A stretch of 7,780 nucleotides of DNA from Bacteroidota bacterium (GTDB lineage: Bacteria; Bacteroidota; Bacteroidia; Flavobacteriales; Weeksellaceae), in assembly GCA_023448955.1 (NCBI GenBank), contig JAEXJU010000173.1:1-7780 (forward strand). Reading direction: 5' to 3'. Both the position numbers and the translations under genes were made by a program. Each line of letters starts with the position of its first letter. Within the stretch, counting starts at the first letter, position 1. The notes below the pieces were generated by a model. It searched no databases. It worked only from the letters and a program-made list of their open reading frames with translations, and was not told the DNA's origin. Positions 1 through 6,735 of this stretch are shown one piece after another.

Positions 1-421
1 GAACAAGGCCGGTGTGGTAATCATGACAATGTAAAACATCCGGACGAATCTGCATTGCACTCAGCCAATGCAAAACACCGTGCTGAAAAGCGATAAACTG
101 CTGACTCTCGTCCCAATAGCCATAAACATTTTCCCTGTCCAGCAATCCCGGGATCTTCACCAGATAGAGTTCAAATCCCAGAATATTGCTTTTTTCCTTA
201 TAAACCTGGACCTGATACATATGAAAAGACTGATGTATAAAACCATCGAAGACAATCTCGAAATCGTGGTTGTAGAAAAATGGTTTGTTATACCAAGGCA
301 TCACAACTTTGGCGTCCAGTCCCATTTTATTCTGATATTTTGGCAAAGCTCCTACCACATCTGCCAGACCTCCGACTTTTGCAACAGGATAACATTCCAT
401 AGAAAGGTGAAATATTTTCAT
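1..421 (-). CDS. glgA: Glycogen synthase, N-terminal part (runs off left edge)
   Basis: ADP-glucose-dependent starch/glycogen synthase (GT5), a cytoplasmic enzyme that extends alpha-1,4-glucan chains. The minus-strand frame from ATG at 421 gives 140 codons and stays open to the window edge. It starts MKIFHLSMECYPVAKVGGLA. KVGG (residues 15-18) is the family's K-x-G-G ADP-glucose-binding motif, followed by LADVVGALPK. Further on, HCHDYHTGLV (about residues 131-140) matches the conserved H-x-H-D-W-H-T segment of GlgA, with Tyr in place of Trp. The residue pattern is continuous, with no frameshift. The gene lies 163 bases downstream of glgB on the same strand, so the two are probably co-transcribed; I found no clear TAnnTTTG promoter box in the gap. 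About two thirds of the usual 470 or more residues lie outside the window. Confidence 0.95.
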   Translation of the reverse strand, partial: MKIFHLSMECYPVAKVGGLADVVGALPKYQNKMGLDAKVVMPWYNKPFFYNHDFEIVFDGFIHQSFHMYQVQVYKEKSNILGFELYLVKIPGLLDRENVYGYWDESQQFIAFQHGVLHWLSAMQIRPDVLHCHDYHTGLV

Positions 422-584
422 ATGTAGATGTTGATTGTTTTTTAATGGTCATACGGAATCGCTATATCTTAATGGTTTTTGCGTTTGCCAATAATGGCGA
501 GTCATATGAGAATCATAATATTTAAATGATGTAAAATCTGTTTGTTAATAATATTTATGAAAGATTTTATATCCTGATTTCTTG

Positions 585-2531
585 TTATTTTTTACGTTTC
601 AGAAATTCTGAAATTTTTGTTTTCTTGATTTTTTTACTTTGTTTCAGAACCAAGCCTGATAGTGGCGGCAATCTGAGAATGATGGAGTTTTTACGATTAT
701 TCCAGCCTTCTTCCAACTGTTGGGAAATTATGGCATCTACTCCACTCCCACCATATTTGTGGTCATCGGAATTGACAATAACTTTCCAGTCCGTATTGTC
801 ATCTACCCCGATTCTGTAATCAAAACTTCTTGGTGTGAGATTCAGAATGGTCATCAGGACTTCTTTATCGTGTTTGCTTTTCCTCAGGTAAACAAAAATA
901 GAATTATCCCTGTCATCACCATCAATCCATTCATAACCATAAGGCGAGAATTGAAGTTCATATAAAGAAGGATGTGTTTTATATAGCAGATTCAAATCTT
1001 TTACAAATTCTTGCAGATTCTTGTGGACAGGATATTGCAACAGATGCCAGTCCAGTGAAGTTTTGAAATTCCATTCCGTGGTTTGTGCAAACTCGTCACC
1101 CATAAACAAGAGTTTTGTTCCCGGATTCGTAAACATATAGACGTACATCGCACGCAGGTTCGCAAACTTCTGCCACTCGTCGCCCGGCATTTTGTAAATC
1201 AGACTGCTCTTCCCGTGCACCACCTCATCGTGAGAGAGCGGCATCATATAATTCTCATTATACATATAGGTGCTGGTAAACGTTATCTTATTATGATGGT
1301 ATCTTCTTTTAATTGGATCTTCTTTGAAATAATCCAGTGTATCGTGCATCCAGCCCATCATCCATTTCATTCCGAAACCGACACCATCCTCATGAACAGG
1401 TTTGGTTAATTTTGGGAAATCGGAACTTTCTTCCGCAATAGTCTGAACATCCGGAAATTCTTTATAAACTGCCGTATTGAAATCCTGCAAAAACTTCTTG
1501 GCTTCCAGATTCACGTTGCCACCGTAAATATTCGGTTCCCATTCTCCATCGTTTCTGGAATAATCAAGATGCAGCATTGATGTGACCGCATCCACACGCA
1601 ATCCATCGGCATGATAACGATCTAGCCAGAAGATGGCATTTGAGATCAGGAATGATTTAACTTCCGGTCTTCCATAATTAAAAATATAGGATTTCCAGTC
1701 GGGGTGAAAGCCTTTTCTCGGATCTTCGTGCTCATATAAAAAAGAACCGTCGAAACGGTGAAGTCCGTTTGCATCTCCCGGAAAATGGGAAGGTACCCAA
1801 TCCAGAAATACACCAATATTGTTTTTATGAAGTTCCGAAATCAAATACATTAATTCCTGTGGCCCGCCAAATCTAGATGTCGCGGCAAAAAATCCGGTGA
1901 TCTGATAACCCCAGCTCGGGTCATAAGGATATTCCATGACAGGCATAAACTCTACGTGGGTAAAATTCATGGCCTTCAGGTAAGGAACTAAGCGGTCTGC
2001 GATCTCTCCATAACTCAGGAATCTTTCTGTGTTTGCAGGATCGCGCATCCAGGAACCGAGATGCATCTCGTAAACCGAAATCGGCGATTCTAAACTGTTG
2101 TAGCGCCAGCGTTTTTCCATCCATTCTTTATCCTGCCATTCGTACCAGGTGGTGCAAACTGTGGAACCAGCCTGTAATGCGTTTTCAAAGCAAAGGCCAA
2201 AAGGATCTGCTTTTTCCAGCAGAAGTCCGTCAGTTGTGCGGATGCCATATTTGTAAACCTCACCAAAATCCAATCCCGGGATAAAACCTTCCCAAATGCC
2301 GGACTGATCCCAACGGCCAGCCAATGGATGTGAAAAAGCATTCCACCTATTGAAATTCCCTATAACGGAAACCTCCGTTGCATTCGGTGCCCAAACGGCA
2401 AAATATACACCGGAAACTCCATCGACCTCCACTTTATGAGAACCGAATTTTTCGTACAGTCTGGTATGTTTCCCGGAGCGGAAAAGATAGATATCGAAAT
2501 CCGAAAATAATGAGTATGGCTGTACCGACAT
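585..2531 (-). CDS. glgB: 1,4-alpha-glucan branching enzyme
   Basis: Cytoplasmic GH13 enzyme that introduces alpha-1,6 branches into glycogen. It has 648 residues, a normal length for a branching enzyme with a single N-terminal CBM48 module. That module covers about residues 30-115 (VYFAVWAPNATEVSVIGNFN). The catalytic barrel carries all GH13 signature regions: DWVPSHF (244-250), GLRVDAV with nucleophile Asp314, IAEES with acid/base Glu367, and LSHDEV with Asp435. A beta-domain follows from about residue 540, and the tail is very basic (KKIKKTKISEFLKRKK). ATG at 2531 is the natural start; upstream there is no Shine-Dalgarno site, only an AT-rich leader with a heptamer repeat, usual for Bacteroidota. 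The partial glgA follows on the same strand, consistent with a glycogen operon. The gene appears intact. Confidence 0.98.
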   Translation of the reverse strand: MSVQPYSLFSDFDIYLFRSGKHTRLYEKFGSHKVEVDGVSGVYFAVWAPNATEVSVIGNFNRWNAFSHPLAGRWDQSGIWEGFIPGLDFGEVYKYGIRTTDGLLLEKADPFGLCFENALQAGSTVCTTWYEWQDKEWMEKRWRYNSLESPISVYEMHLGSWMRDPANTERFLSYGEIADRLVPYLKAMNFTHVEFMPVMEYPYDPSWGYQITGFFAATSRFGGPQELMYLISELHKNNIGVFLDWVPSHFPGDANGLHRFDGSFLYEHEDPRKGFHPDWKSYIFNYGRPEVKSFLISNAIFWLDRYHADGLRVDAVTSMLHLDYSRNDGEWEPNIYGGNVNLEAKKFLQDFNTAVYKEFPDVQTIAEESSDFPKLTKPVHEDGVGFGMKWMMGWMHDTLDYFKEDPIKRRYHHNKITFTSTYMYNENYMMPLSHDEVVHGKSSLIYKMPGDEWQKFANLRAMYVYMFTNPGTKLLFMGDEFAQTTEWNFKTSLDWHLLQYPVHKNLQEFVKDLNLLYKTHPSLYELQFSPYGYEWIDGDDRDNSIFVYLRKSKHDKEVLMTILNLTPRSFDYRIGVDDNTDWKVIVNSDDHKYGGSGVDAIISQQLEEGWNNRKNSIILRLPPLSGLVLKQSKKIKKTKISEFLKRKK

Positions 2532-2946
2532 ATTTATAAATGATGATTGATGATTGACGATTTATAAAAGATGAATGATATTAAAAATCACCTCATTTTT
2601 ATAGCTTTACCAAGATAAAGAAATTAATTGACACATCAGATAAAGATTTTGTTAATTAGTATTAGAGCCTTTCTAAATTTTATTTAAAAAAAATTTTATT
2701 GCTTTCTCTTAATTTTCTAAATCAAAATAAACTTTGTTCGTTTTCTACTTTAACATTAAGGATTTCAGTGAATTAAGTCAATTATAATTCAGAAATCAAT
2801 CAATTGATTTTCATTAAGAAATTAAAGCTAAATTACCTTAATTTTCTTACTGTTAAAAATAAATTACAAATATAAACAGCCTCTTAAAGTTTTAAACTAA
2901 TAAAATTACCATATTTTAATAGATAGCTTTAGTAGAGAGCGGCATT
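2532..2946. other. AT-rich intergenic spacer (glgB leader region)
   Basis: This is 415 bases between the end of the unknown gene and the glgB start, both on the minus strand. No convincing coding frame or RNA gene is visible. It contains the heptamer repeat next to glgB and a perfect 12-bp palindrome, AATCAATTGATT, at 2798-2809. A minus-strand TATATTTG at 2867-2874 matches the Bacteroidota -7 box TAnnTTTG but has no TTG at the right distance, so it is only a weak glgB promoter candidate. No strong stem with a T-run is seen downstream of the unknown gene. Confidence 0.5.
2541..2561. repeat. Three tandem 7-bp units just upstream of glgB
   Basis: TGATGAT, TGATGAT and TGACGAT lie head to tail 10 bases upstream of the glgB start codon. 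They are bracketed by two copies of ATTTATAAA (2532-2540 and 2560-2568). The array would lie in the glgB leader. Slippage of such an array could change leader spacing, but no role is shown here; it may be a neutral microsatellite. Confidence 0.6.
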
Positions 2947-3669
2947 TTAATTTTCTATTCTCTTTGTCCACAGATAAGTTCCGGCTGTTTTTTCTGATTT
3001 TTCCAATTGTTTTTTGGCAGAATCAAAGTTTATTATAGCAATAACCAGAAGCCATTTTGTTTTTTCCGGGATGCTGAATGTCCATTTCTGTGATGGTATT
3101 ATTTCCGTTTCTTTTATAGATACAGACAGAGAAGAACATACATCTAAAGCTACTGAGTTCTGATTCAAATCGGTATGAATGGCGTGGATGTTTATGGTTG
3201 CCTCATCAGCAGATGTAGGTGGTTTTATTTCTTTGCCCCAACTCAAAGCCGGAATGGATACCGTAAAACTCTGACTATTATCTATTGTGAAGTCGGGAAA
3301 AAAATTGATGCATCTTTCCCACTCCAGTTTGGGGTTGAATTCAAATCCTATGAGCGCTGTCGGATCCTGAAATCCGGCGATGGCTTGTCCGGAACTGCTC
3401 TCTTCACGGATGACTGTTTTCCCCAGCCTTGCCATATGCCTGGCAGCAAAGTATTGCCCGGGTATAAACCTGATCTTACTCTGCAAAAGAAGCCTGAACT
3501 GTTTTTCCTGTTTACTTACCCAGCCAAATGTGTTTGAAGCGTTCCTGGTGCTTTTTGTTTGCTTCACATTACCCGGTTTAGAACGTACATATACTCTATC
3601 TCCATCGTTTACAAATACGATGTTCCCAACAGCACCGCTGAGATTACCATTCTTTTTAAGTCTTGCCAT
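2947..3669 (-). CDS. Protein of unknown function, 240 residues
   Basis: I do not recognise a named family. The frame is open upstream to an ATG at 3762, but I prefer ATG at 3669: the protein then begins MARLKKNGNLSGAVGNIVFV, and the upstream codons cover a predicted promoter and a hairpin. The N-terminus (basic start, GxxGNIVFV, then VYVRSKPG and an N/S/T-rich stretch before FGWVSKQEKQFR) loosely resembles Bacteroidota proteins of unknown function that start MARxKG...G.LG.I.F...G...R; that resemblance is from memory. The rest is mixed and looks beta-rich (SFTVSIPALSW, WTFSIPEKTKWLLVIAIINF). There is no signal peptide or convincing membrane anchor; the hydrophobic WLLVIAIINF is too short. It lies 203 bases downstream of the recombinase on the same strand, and a functional link is not shown. 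Confidence 0.75.
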   Translation of the reverse strand: MARLKKNGNLSGAVGNIVFVNDGDRVYVRSKPGNVKQTKSTRNASNTFGWVSKQEKQFRLLLQSKIRFIPGQYFAARHMARLGKTVIREESSSGQAIAGFQDPTALIGFEFNPKLEWERCINFFPDFTIDNSQSFTVSIPALSWGKEIKPPTSADEATINIHAIHTDLNQNSVALDVCSSLSVSIKETEIIPSQKWTFSIPEKTKWLLVIAIINFDSAKKQLEKSEKTAGTYLWTKRIEN

Positions 3670-3729
3670 TTTTATTGTGTTTTTAGTTGATGTTATCTGT
3701 AAGGCTTCCATACCTAAAGTTCGAACAAA

Positions 3730-3763
3730 TAAAGATAAATCTCCGACATTAGAGGGATACAAA
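3730..3763 (-). promoter_or_regulatory. Possible promoter of the unknown gene at 2947-3669
   Basis: On the minus strand, TTTG (3763-3760) and TATCTTTA (3737-3730) are separated by 22 bases. The second box matches seven of eight positions of TAnnTTTG. Transcription would start near 3723, about 50 bases before the ATG at 3669, which supports that start over 3762. The -33 element lies inside the hairpin at 3756-3788, so anything binding that repeat could control the promoter. The boxes are seen; the function is inferred. Confidence 0.35.
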
Positions 3764-3797
3764 TCCGATAAAATATCGGACTTGTATCGGACTTGTA
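3756..3797. repeat. 15-bp inverted repeat with overlapping 11-bp tandem repeat
   Basis: The left arm GATACAAATCCGATA (3756-3770) and right arm TATCGGACTTGTATC (3774-3788) pair at 14 of 15 positions around an AAA loop. The right arm is also part of a perfect tandem repeat of TATCGGACTTG (3774-3784 and 3785-3795), with a decayed third start, TAaCGG, at 3796-3801. No T-run follows on the minus strand, so it is not a typical terminator. Its place between the recombinase 3' end and a predicted promoter suggests an operator, or possibly a recombinase-binding site. Neither is proven. Confidence 0.8.
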
Positions 3798-3872
3798 ACG
3801 GTGTTATATGGAACTTACCCCGAAGAAAACGTATAGAAGTCCTATAAAATTGTGCCTTACGGATCTGAACAT

Positions 3873-4709
3873 TTACAGATAGTCGAGAGGACTTTTGACC
3901 TTTGCCCTGCTTACATCTGTAATATGCGTATAGATTTCTGTAGTTTTGATATGATTATGCCCCAAGAGTTCTTTGATGATTCTGATGTCTGTTCCATTTT
4001 CCAAAAGATGCGTAGCATAAGAATGACGAAGCGTATGAACAGATGCCGGCGAAATGACATTGGCTTTCTCAAGAGCATTTTTCAGAATCTGCTGCACACT
4101 GCGTTCTGAATATCTCTGACCCTCCTGCCCTTCAAATAGATAATTTACAGGTTTATAGGTTTTATAATAACTTCTGAGAAGCTCCAATAGCACAGGAGAA
4201 AGCATCACTATTCTATCTTTTTTGCCTTTTGCCTGACGGATGAGTAGTAAATTCTCTTGCGTTTTGATGTCGCCCATTTTAAGTTCCAGCACTTCGTTCA
4301 GTCTTAACCCGCAGGAATAAATGGTTGTAAGTATTGCTTTATGTTTCAGGTTTTCTGTGGCATCCAGTATTTTCTTCACTTCTTCTTTTGTAAGAAACTT
4401 AGGGAGTTTGTTTTCTTTTCTTTTTGGATAGAGATGCTTCAGGTTGATATTGCGCTGAAATATCTCTTTATAGAATTTAGTAATGGTTGCAATCATTGCT
4501 TTTTGGTATGACTGCCCAATTTTCTTCTTTTCTACCAGCCAAATAATAAAATCTTCCAGCTGTTTTTGAGTGATATCTTCAGGCTTAAATTTAGATGAAA
4601 TTTTAAGAAAATAATTTAGATTTGAAATATAATTTCTGATACTATTCTCAGAATATCTCTGCATCGTGAGTAGGGTTTTAAACCTTTCTGAATAATTTTT
4701 TTCCATCAT
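3873..4709 (-). CDS. Tyrosine recombinase, candidate integron integrase
   Basis: A site-specific recombinase of 278 residues. The N-terminal SAM-like/core-binding domain spans about 1-95 (YSENSIRNYISNLNYFL) and the catalytic domain about 105-270. All catalytic residues are present: Arg136 (CGLRLNEV), Lys161 (AKGKKDR), His225 and Arg228 (HTLRHSYATHL), His251 (LLGHNHIKTT) and nucleophile Tyr260 (EIYTHI). The C-terminus KVKSPLDYL resembles the VRSPLDAL end of class 1 IntI. However, Arg136 to His225 is 89 residues, close to XerD (96) and far from IntI1 (about 131), so the extra IntI segment before patch III is missing. The gene is transcribed away from an attI-like site and two attC-ended cassettes, the canonical integron layout. 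ATG at 4709 or 4706 would serve as start; a strong predicted promoter lies just upstream. The recombinase identity is certain. The integron role is inferred from context; the alternative is a XerC/D-like or element-specific recombinase. Confidence 0.95.
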   Translation of the reverse strand: MMEKNYSERFKTLLTMQRYSENSIRNYISNLNYFLKISSKFKPEDITQKQLEDFIIWLVEKKKIGQSYQKAMIATITKFYKEIFQRNINLKHLYPKRKENKLPKFLTKEEVKKILDATENLKHKAILTTIYSCGLRLNEVLELKMGDIKTQENLLLIRQAKGKKDRIVMLSPVLLELLRSYYKTYKPVNYLFEGQEGQRYSERSVQQILKNALEKANVISPASVHTLRHSYATHLLENGTDIRIIKELLGHNHIKTTEIYTHITDVSRAKVKSPLDYL

Positions 4710-4734
4710 TTAATATTTGTGAGTTGCGTAAAGC

Positions 4735-4764
4735 CAAAATTAATAAAATATAAAAATATCACAA
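4735..4764 (-). promoter_or_regulatory. Predicted recombinase promoter
   Basis: On the minus strand, TTG (4764-4762) is followed after 19 bases by TAATTTTG (4742-4735), a full match to the Bacteroidota -33/-7 consensus TTG-N19-TAnnTTTG. A second TTG sits four bases further upstream (4768-4766). The expected start is near 4728, giving a leader of about 20 bases before the recombinase ATG. It diverges from the cassettes. Confidence 0.65.
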
Positions 4765-4793
4765 TCAATAAATTACAAAATTTCAAGAAAAGA

Positions 4794-4849
4794 TTGGCGC
4801 AACTTTATATATTTCGTTTTGGCGCAATGCGTATATTTGGATGTTGTAC
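4794..4849 (+). other. Candidate attI site: two direct repeats plus core GTTGTAC
   Basis: TTGGCGCAA occurs at 4794-4802 and again at 4819-4827, each followed after a few bases by TATATTT. The pair lies 25 bases apart, and the second copy is 24 bases before the core G at 4843. Class 1 attI also has direct integrase-binding repeats to the left of the recombination core, so the layout fits. The core GTTGTAC (4843-4849) is the exact complement of the R'' box GTACAAC (6736-6742) of cassette 1, as expected when TTGTAC belongs to the inserted cassette. An imperfect inverted relative (GTTGCG...GCCAA) lies at 4723-4737. The repeats are seen; attI function is inferred. Confidence 0.65.
4832..4839 (+). 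promoter_or_regulatory. Candidate cassette promoter (Pc) -7 box
   Basis: TATATTTG is an exact TAnnTTTG match pointing into the array. It ends four bases before the attI core, so transcription would start near 4846, at or just inside the first cassette. No TTG is found at the usual 17-23 base distance, so the -33 contact is weak or replaced by something else. A promoter here would drive whichever cassette is first. Confidence 0.45.
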
Positions 4850-4864
4850 GACATATTATCACAA

Positions 4865-5161
4865 ATGAACCAGACAAAACAATTTATCGAAATGCTTTTA
4901 GACAAATCTAAAGATTTCAAAGATGGAATTTTCATTCCTAACGAGGTTGAGCTAAAATTAAGCGAAATTGAGAATTTCAATTCTATAATTGCACAGGAAT
5001 TATCTGAAATTGAAGAAGTAATTCTTACGAAGAAAAATTTCACAAATGATGAAATCACTAGACAAGAAGAGTATAAAGTAAAGTTAATAAAATATTCTTT
5101 TGATAATGACTCAATTAGTTTCTACCCAGTTGCTTTAAAAAATTACCTTAAAAATATTTAA
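4865..5161 (+). CDS. Small protein of unknown function, cassette 1
   Basis: It has 98 residues from ATG at 4865 (MNQTKQFIEMLLDKSKDFKD). An in-frame ATG at 4841 would add eight residues, but that codon straddles the attI-cassette junction and lies upstream of the predicted transcription start, so 4865 is preferred. The protein is acidic and apparently mostly helical (ELKLSEIENFNSIIAQELSEIEEV), with no signal peptide, membrane segment or recognised motif. Its stop is two bases before the start of the TPR gene, so the two are very likely translated from one message. Cassette cargo is often unknown; no function is assigned. The coding claim rests on the uninterrupted frame filling the space between the cassette edge and the next gene. 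Confidence 0.7.
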   Translation: MNQTKQFIEMLLDKSKDFKDGIFIPNEVELKLSEIENFNSIIAQELSEIEEVILTKKNFTNDEITRQEEYKVKLIKYSFDNDSISFYPVALKNYLKNI

Positions 5162-5163
5162 CT

Positions 5164-6729
5164 ATGAACAAACTTTTACTTATTACATTTCTTATTATTT
5201 CAAATTTTGTTTTTGGACAATCAAAATACAATAATGGATTTAATGACGGGTATAAAAAAGGTTATTGTCACGATAAAGGAGTTGGTTGTATAGAACCAAT
5301 TGCTCCTATCGCTCCCATTCCTGCTATCGGAGAAGACCTAAATAGTTATCAAGATGGTTACAATAGAGGTTTTCAAATGGGCTTACAAGCCAATTCAGGA
5401 AATAATAATTCTTCTACTACAAGAGAAAGATATAAAACTTCGTCGGCTCAATATGTTGATGATTTTGTTTACAATCCTTACAAAGACCCAAATGTTTTAA
5501 ATTTAGCTGTAAAAGTTGCAGAACTAAAAGCACAAAAATTAAAAGCTTTATTTGAAAAAGCCACCGACAGTTATAACGAAGACGATTATGCAAATGCAAT
5601 ATACTTTTCTAATGAAATAATAAAAACTGATGCAAATATTCCTCAAGCTTATGCAATAAAAGCAATGTCGTATTTATACAAAAATGAACTTTTAAATTCA
5701 TATAACAATATTTGCAAAGCAGAATCTTTGAGATATTCAGGAGAAGATAATATCAAATTTTTAAAAGAAGAAATGTCAAAATATTTGAAAGAAAGAATGT
5801 CAAACGAGGATTATTCGAGCGTGACATATTTTTGTGAAAATGTTTGGTATCCTAATGATTTCACAAATTATTTTTTAGGTCTGGCTTATTATTATCAAAA
5901 TGATTTCAAACAAGCAAAAAAATCTTTCAAGAAAGTTAAAAACTTTGAACCCGCAAAACAATTCTTAACAGGAATAGACAAAAACCAAAATATTCCAAAT
6001 CCTTTTTCAAACAAAGCTTCGAACTCAAACTCTAATAATAGTAATGAATTACAAAACATTGCATCATATTACAAATCGAAAGATTACGAAAAAATATTAA
6101 CAATTCTTCAACCAATTGAAAAATCCATTGAAATAGGAAAAATTTCAGATAGTAAAACAATACTTTATGTCTATGCAAATAAAACATATTGCAACTATTA
6201 CTTAAAAAATTATGCGAAGGCAATTTCAGACGCAACAATGGCAATCAATAATTATAATGGAGATGAAACTGCAAGCTTGTATTTTATGAGAGCAATGGCA
6301 AAAACAGAATTAAAAGACTATTATGGTGCAAATTCTGATTTTGATTATTTAATAGATAATTATGGCAAAAATAGCTTTAAGGAAAACAGTTTAGGAACAC
6401 TCTTGAATAATAAAGCTTATAATCTAATATTATTGAAAGATTTTAAAAGCGCAAAACCATTAGTTGAAAGAGCATTGTCATTAGAGAAAAACACTGATTA
6501 TATTTGGGATACAAAAGGAGAACTTGAATATTATTTGGGGAATTATGATGAATCAGTAAAAGCAATGACTAACTCACTAAATCTATCAAAAAGAGCTAAC
6601 TCATATTTCTACCGTGGTTTAGCAAATATCAAATTAGGGAAGAAATCTGATGGTTGCTCTGATTTATCAAAAGCTGGAGAACTTGGAGAATCAAAAGCCT
6701 ATGACGAAATTAACAAAAACTGCAAATAA
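5164..6729 (+). CDS. Secreted tetratricopeptide-repeat protein, cassette 1
   Basis: It has 521 residues. MNKLLLITFLIISNFVFG|Q is a clear Sec signal peptide, probably cut before Gln19. Residues 23-74 hold two copies of a short motif, FNDGYKKGY and YQDGYNRGF, joined by a Pro/Ile linker (PIAPIAPIPAIGED). An Asn/Ser-rich linker follows (78-86). Helical TPR-like units then occupy roughly 120-270 and, after a second Asn/Ser linker (283-295), about 296-515; examples are SYNEDDYANAIYFSNEIIKTD, LKNYAKAISDATMAINNY and LGNYDESVKAMTNSLNLS. TPRs are protein-binding scaffolds, so a periplasmic or surface-assembly role is likely but the partner is unknown. There is no lipobox and no type IX sorting domain at the C-terminus. 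It starts two bases after the preceding gene and ends inside the cassette's terminal repeat. Confidence 0.92.
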   Translation: MNKLLLITFLIISNFVFGQSKYNNGFNDGYKKGYCHDKGVGCIEPIAPIAPIPAIGEDLNSYQDGYNRGFQMGLQANSGNNNSSTTRERYKTSSAQYVDDFVYNPYKDPNVLNLAVKVAELKAQKLKALFEKATDSYNEDDYANAIYFSNEIIKTDANIPQAYAIKAMSYLYKNELLNSYNNICKAESLRYSGEDNIKFLKEEMSKYLKERMSNEDYSSVTYFCENVWYPNDFTNYFLGLAYYYQNDFKQAKKSFKKVKNFEPAKQFLTGIDKNQNIPNPFSNKASNSNSNNSNELQNIASYYKSKDYEKILTILQPIEKSIEIGKISDSKTILYVYANKTYCNYYLKNYAKAISDATMAINNYNGDETASLYFMRAMAKTELKDYYGANSDFDYLIDNYGKNSFKENSLGTLLNNKAYNLILLKDFKSAKPLVERALSLEKNTDYIWDTKGELEYYLGNYDESVKAMTNSLNLSKRANSYFYRGLANIKLGKKSDGCSDLSKAGELGESKAYDEINKNCK

Positions 6730-6735
6730 TACGTC

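Noticed and set aside
68..427. Plus-strand open frame of 119 codons
   Set aside because: It is antisense to glgA, whose minus-strand translation has the KVGG and HCHDYHTG motifs.
1083..1409. Plus-strand open frame of 108 codons
   Set aside because: It lies wholly opposite glgB, whose catalytic regions are continuous there.
3670..3762. N-terminal extension of the unknown gene to ATG 3762
   Set aside because: That ATG lies inside the 15-bp hairpin, and the extension crosses the predicted promoter.
3756..3788. Hairpin as terminator of the recombinase gene
   Set aside because: The stem is AT-rich with no T-run after it on the minus strand.
3380..3847. Plus-strand open frame of 155 codons opposite the unknown gene
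   Set aside because: The minus frame starts cleanly at MARLKKNG, has a predicted promoter and ordinary composition. The plus frame is Cys/Leu-rich shadow sequence running through the hairpin. Since the minus gene is itself unrecognised, this is the least certain of the rejections.
4783..5058. Minus-strand open frame of 91 codons
   Set aside because: It overlaps the attI-like region and the small cassette gene; no start signal or recognisable protein.
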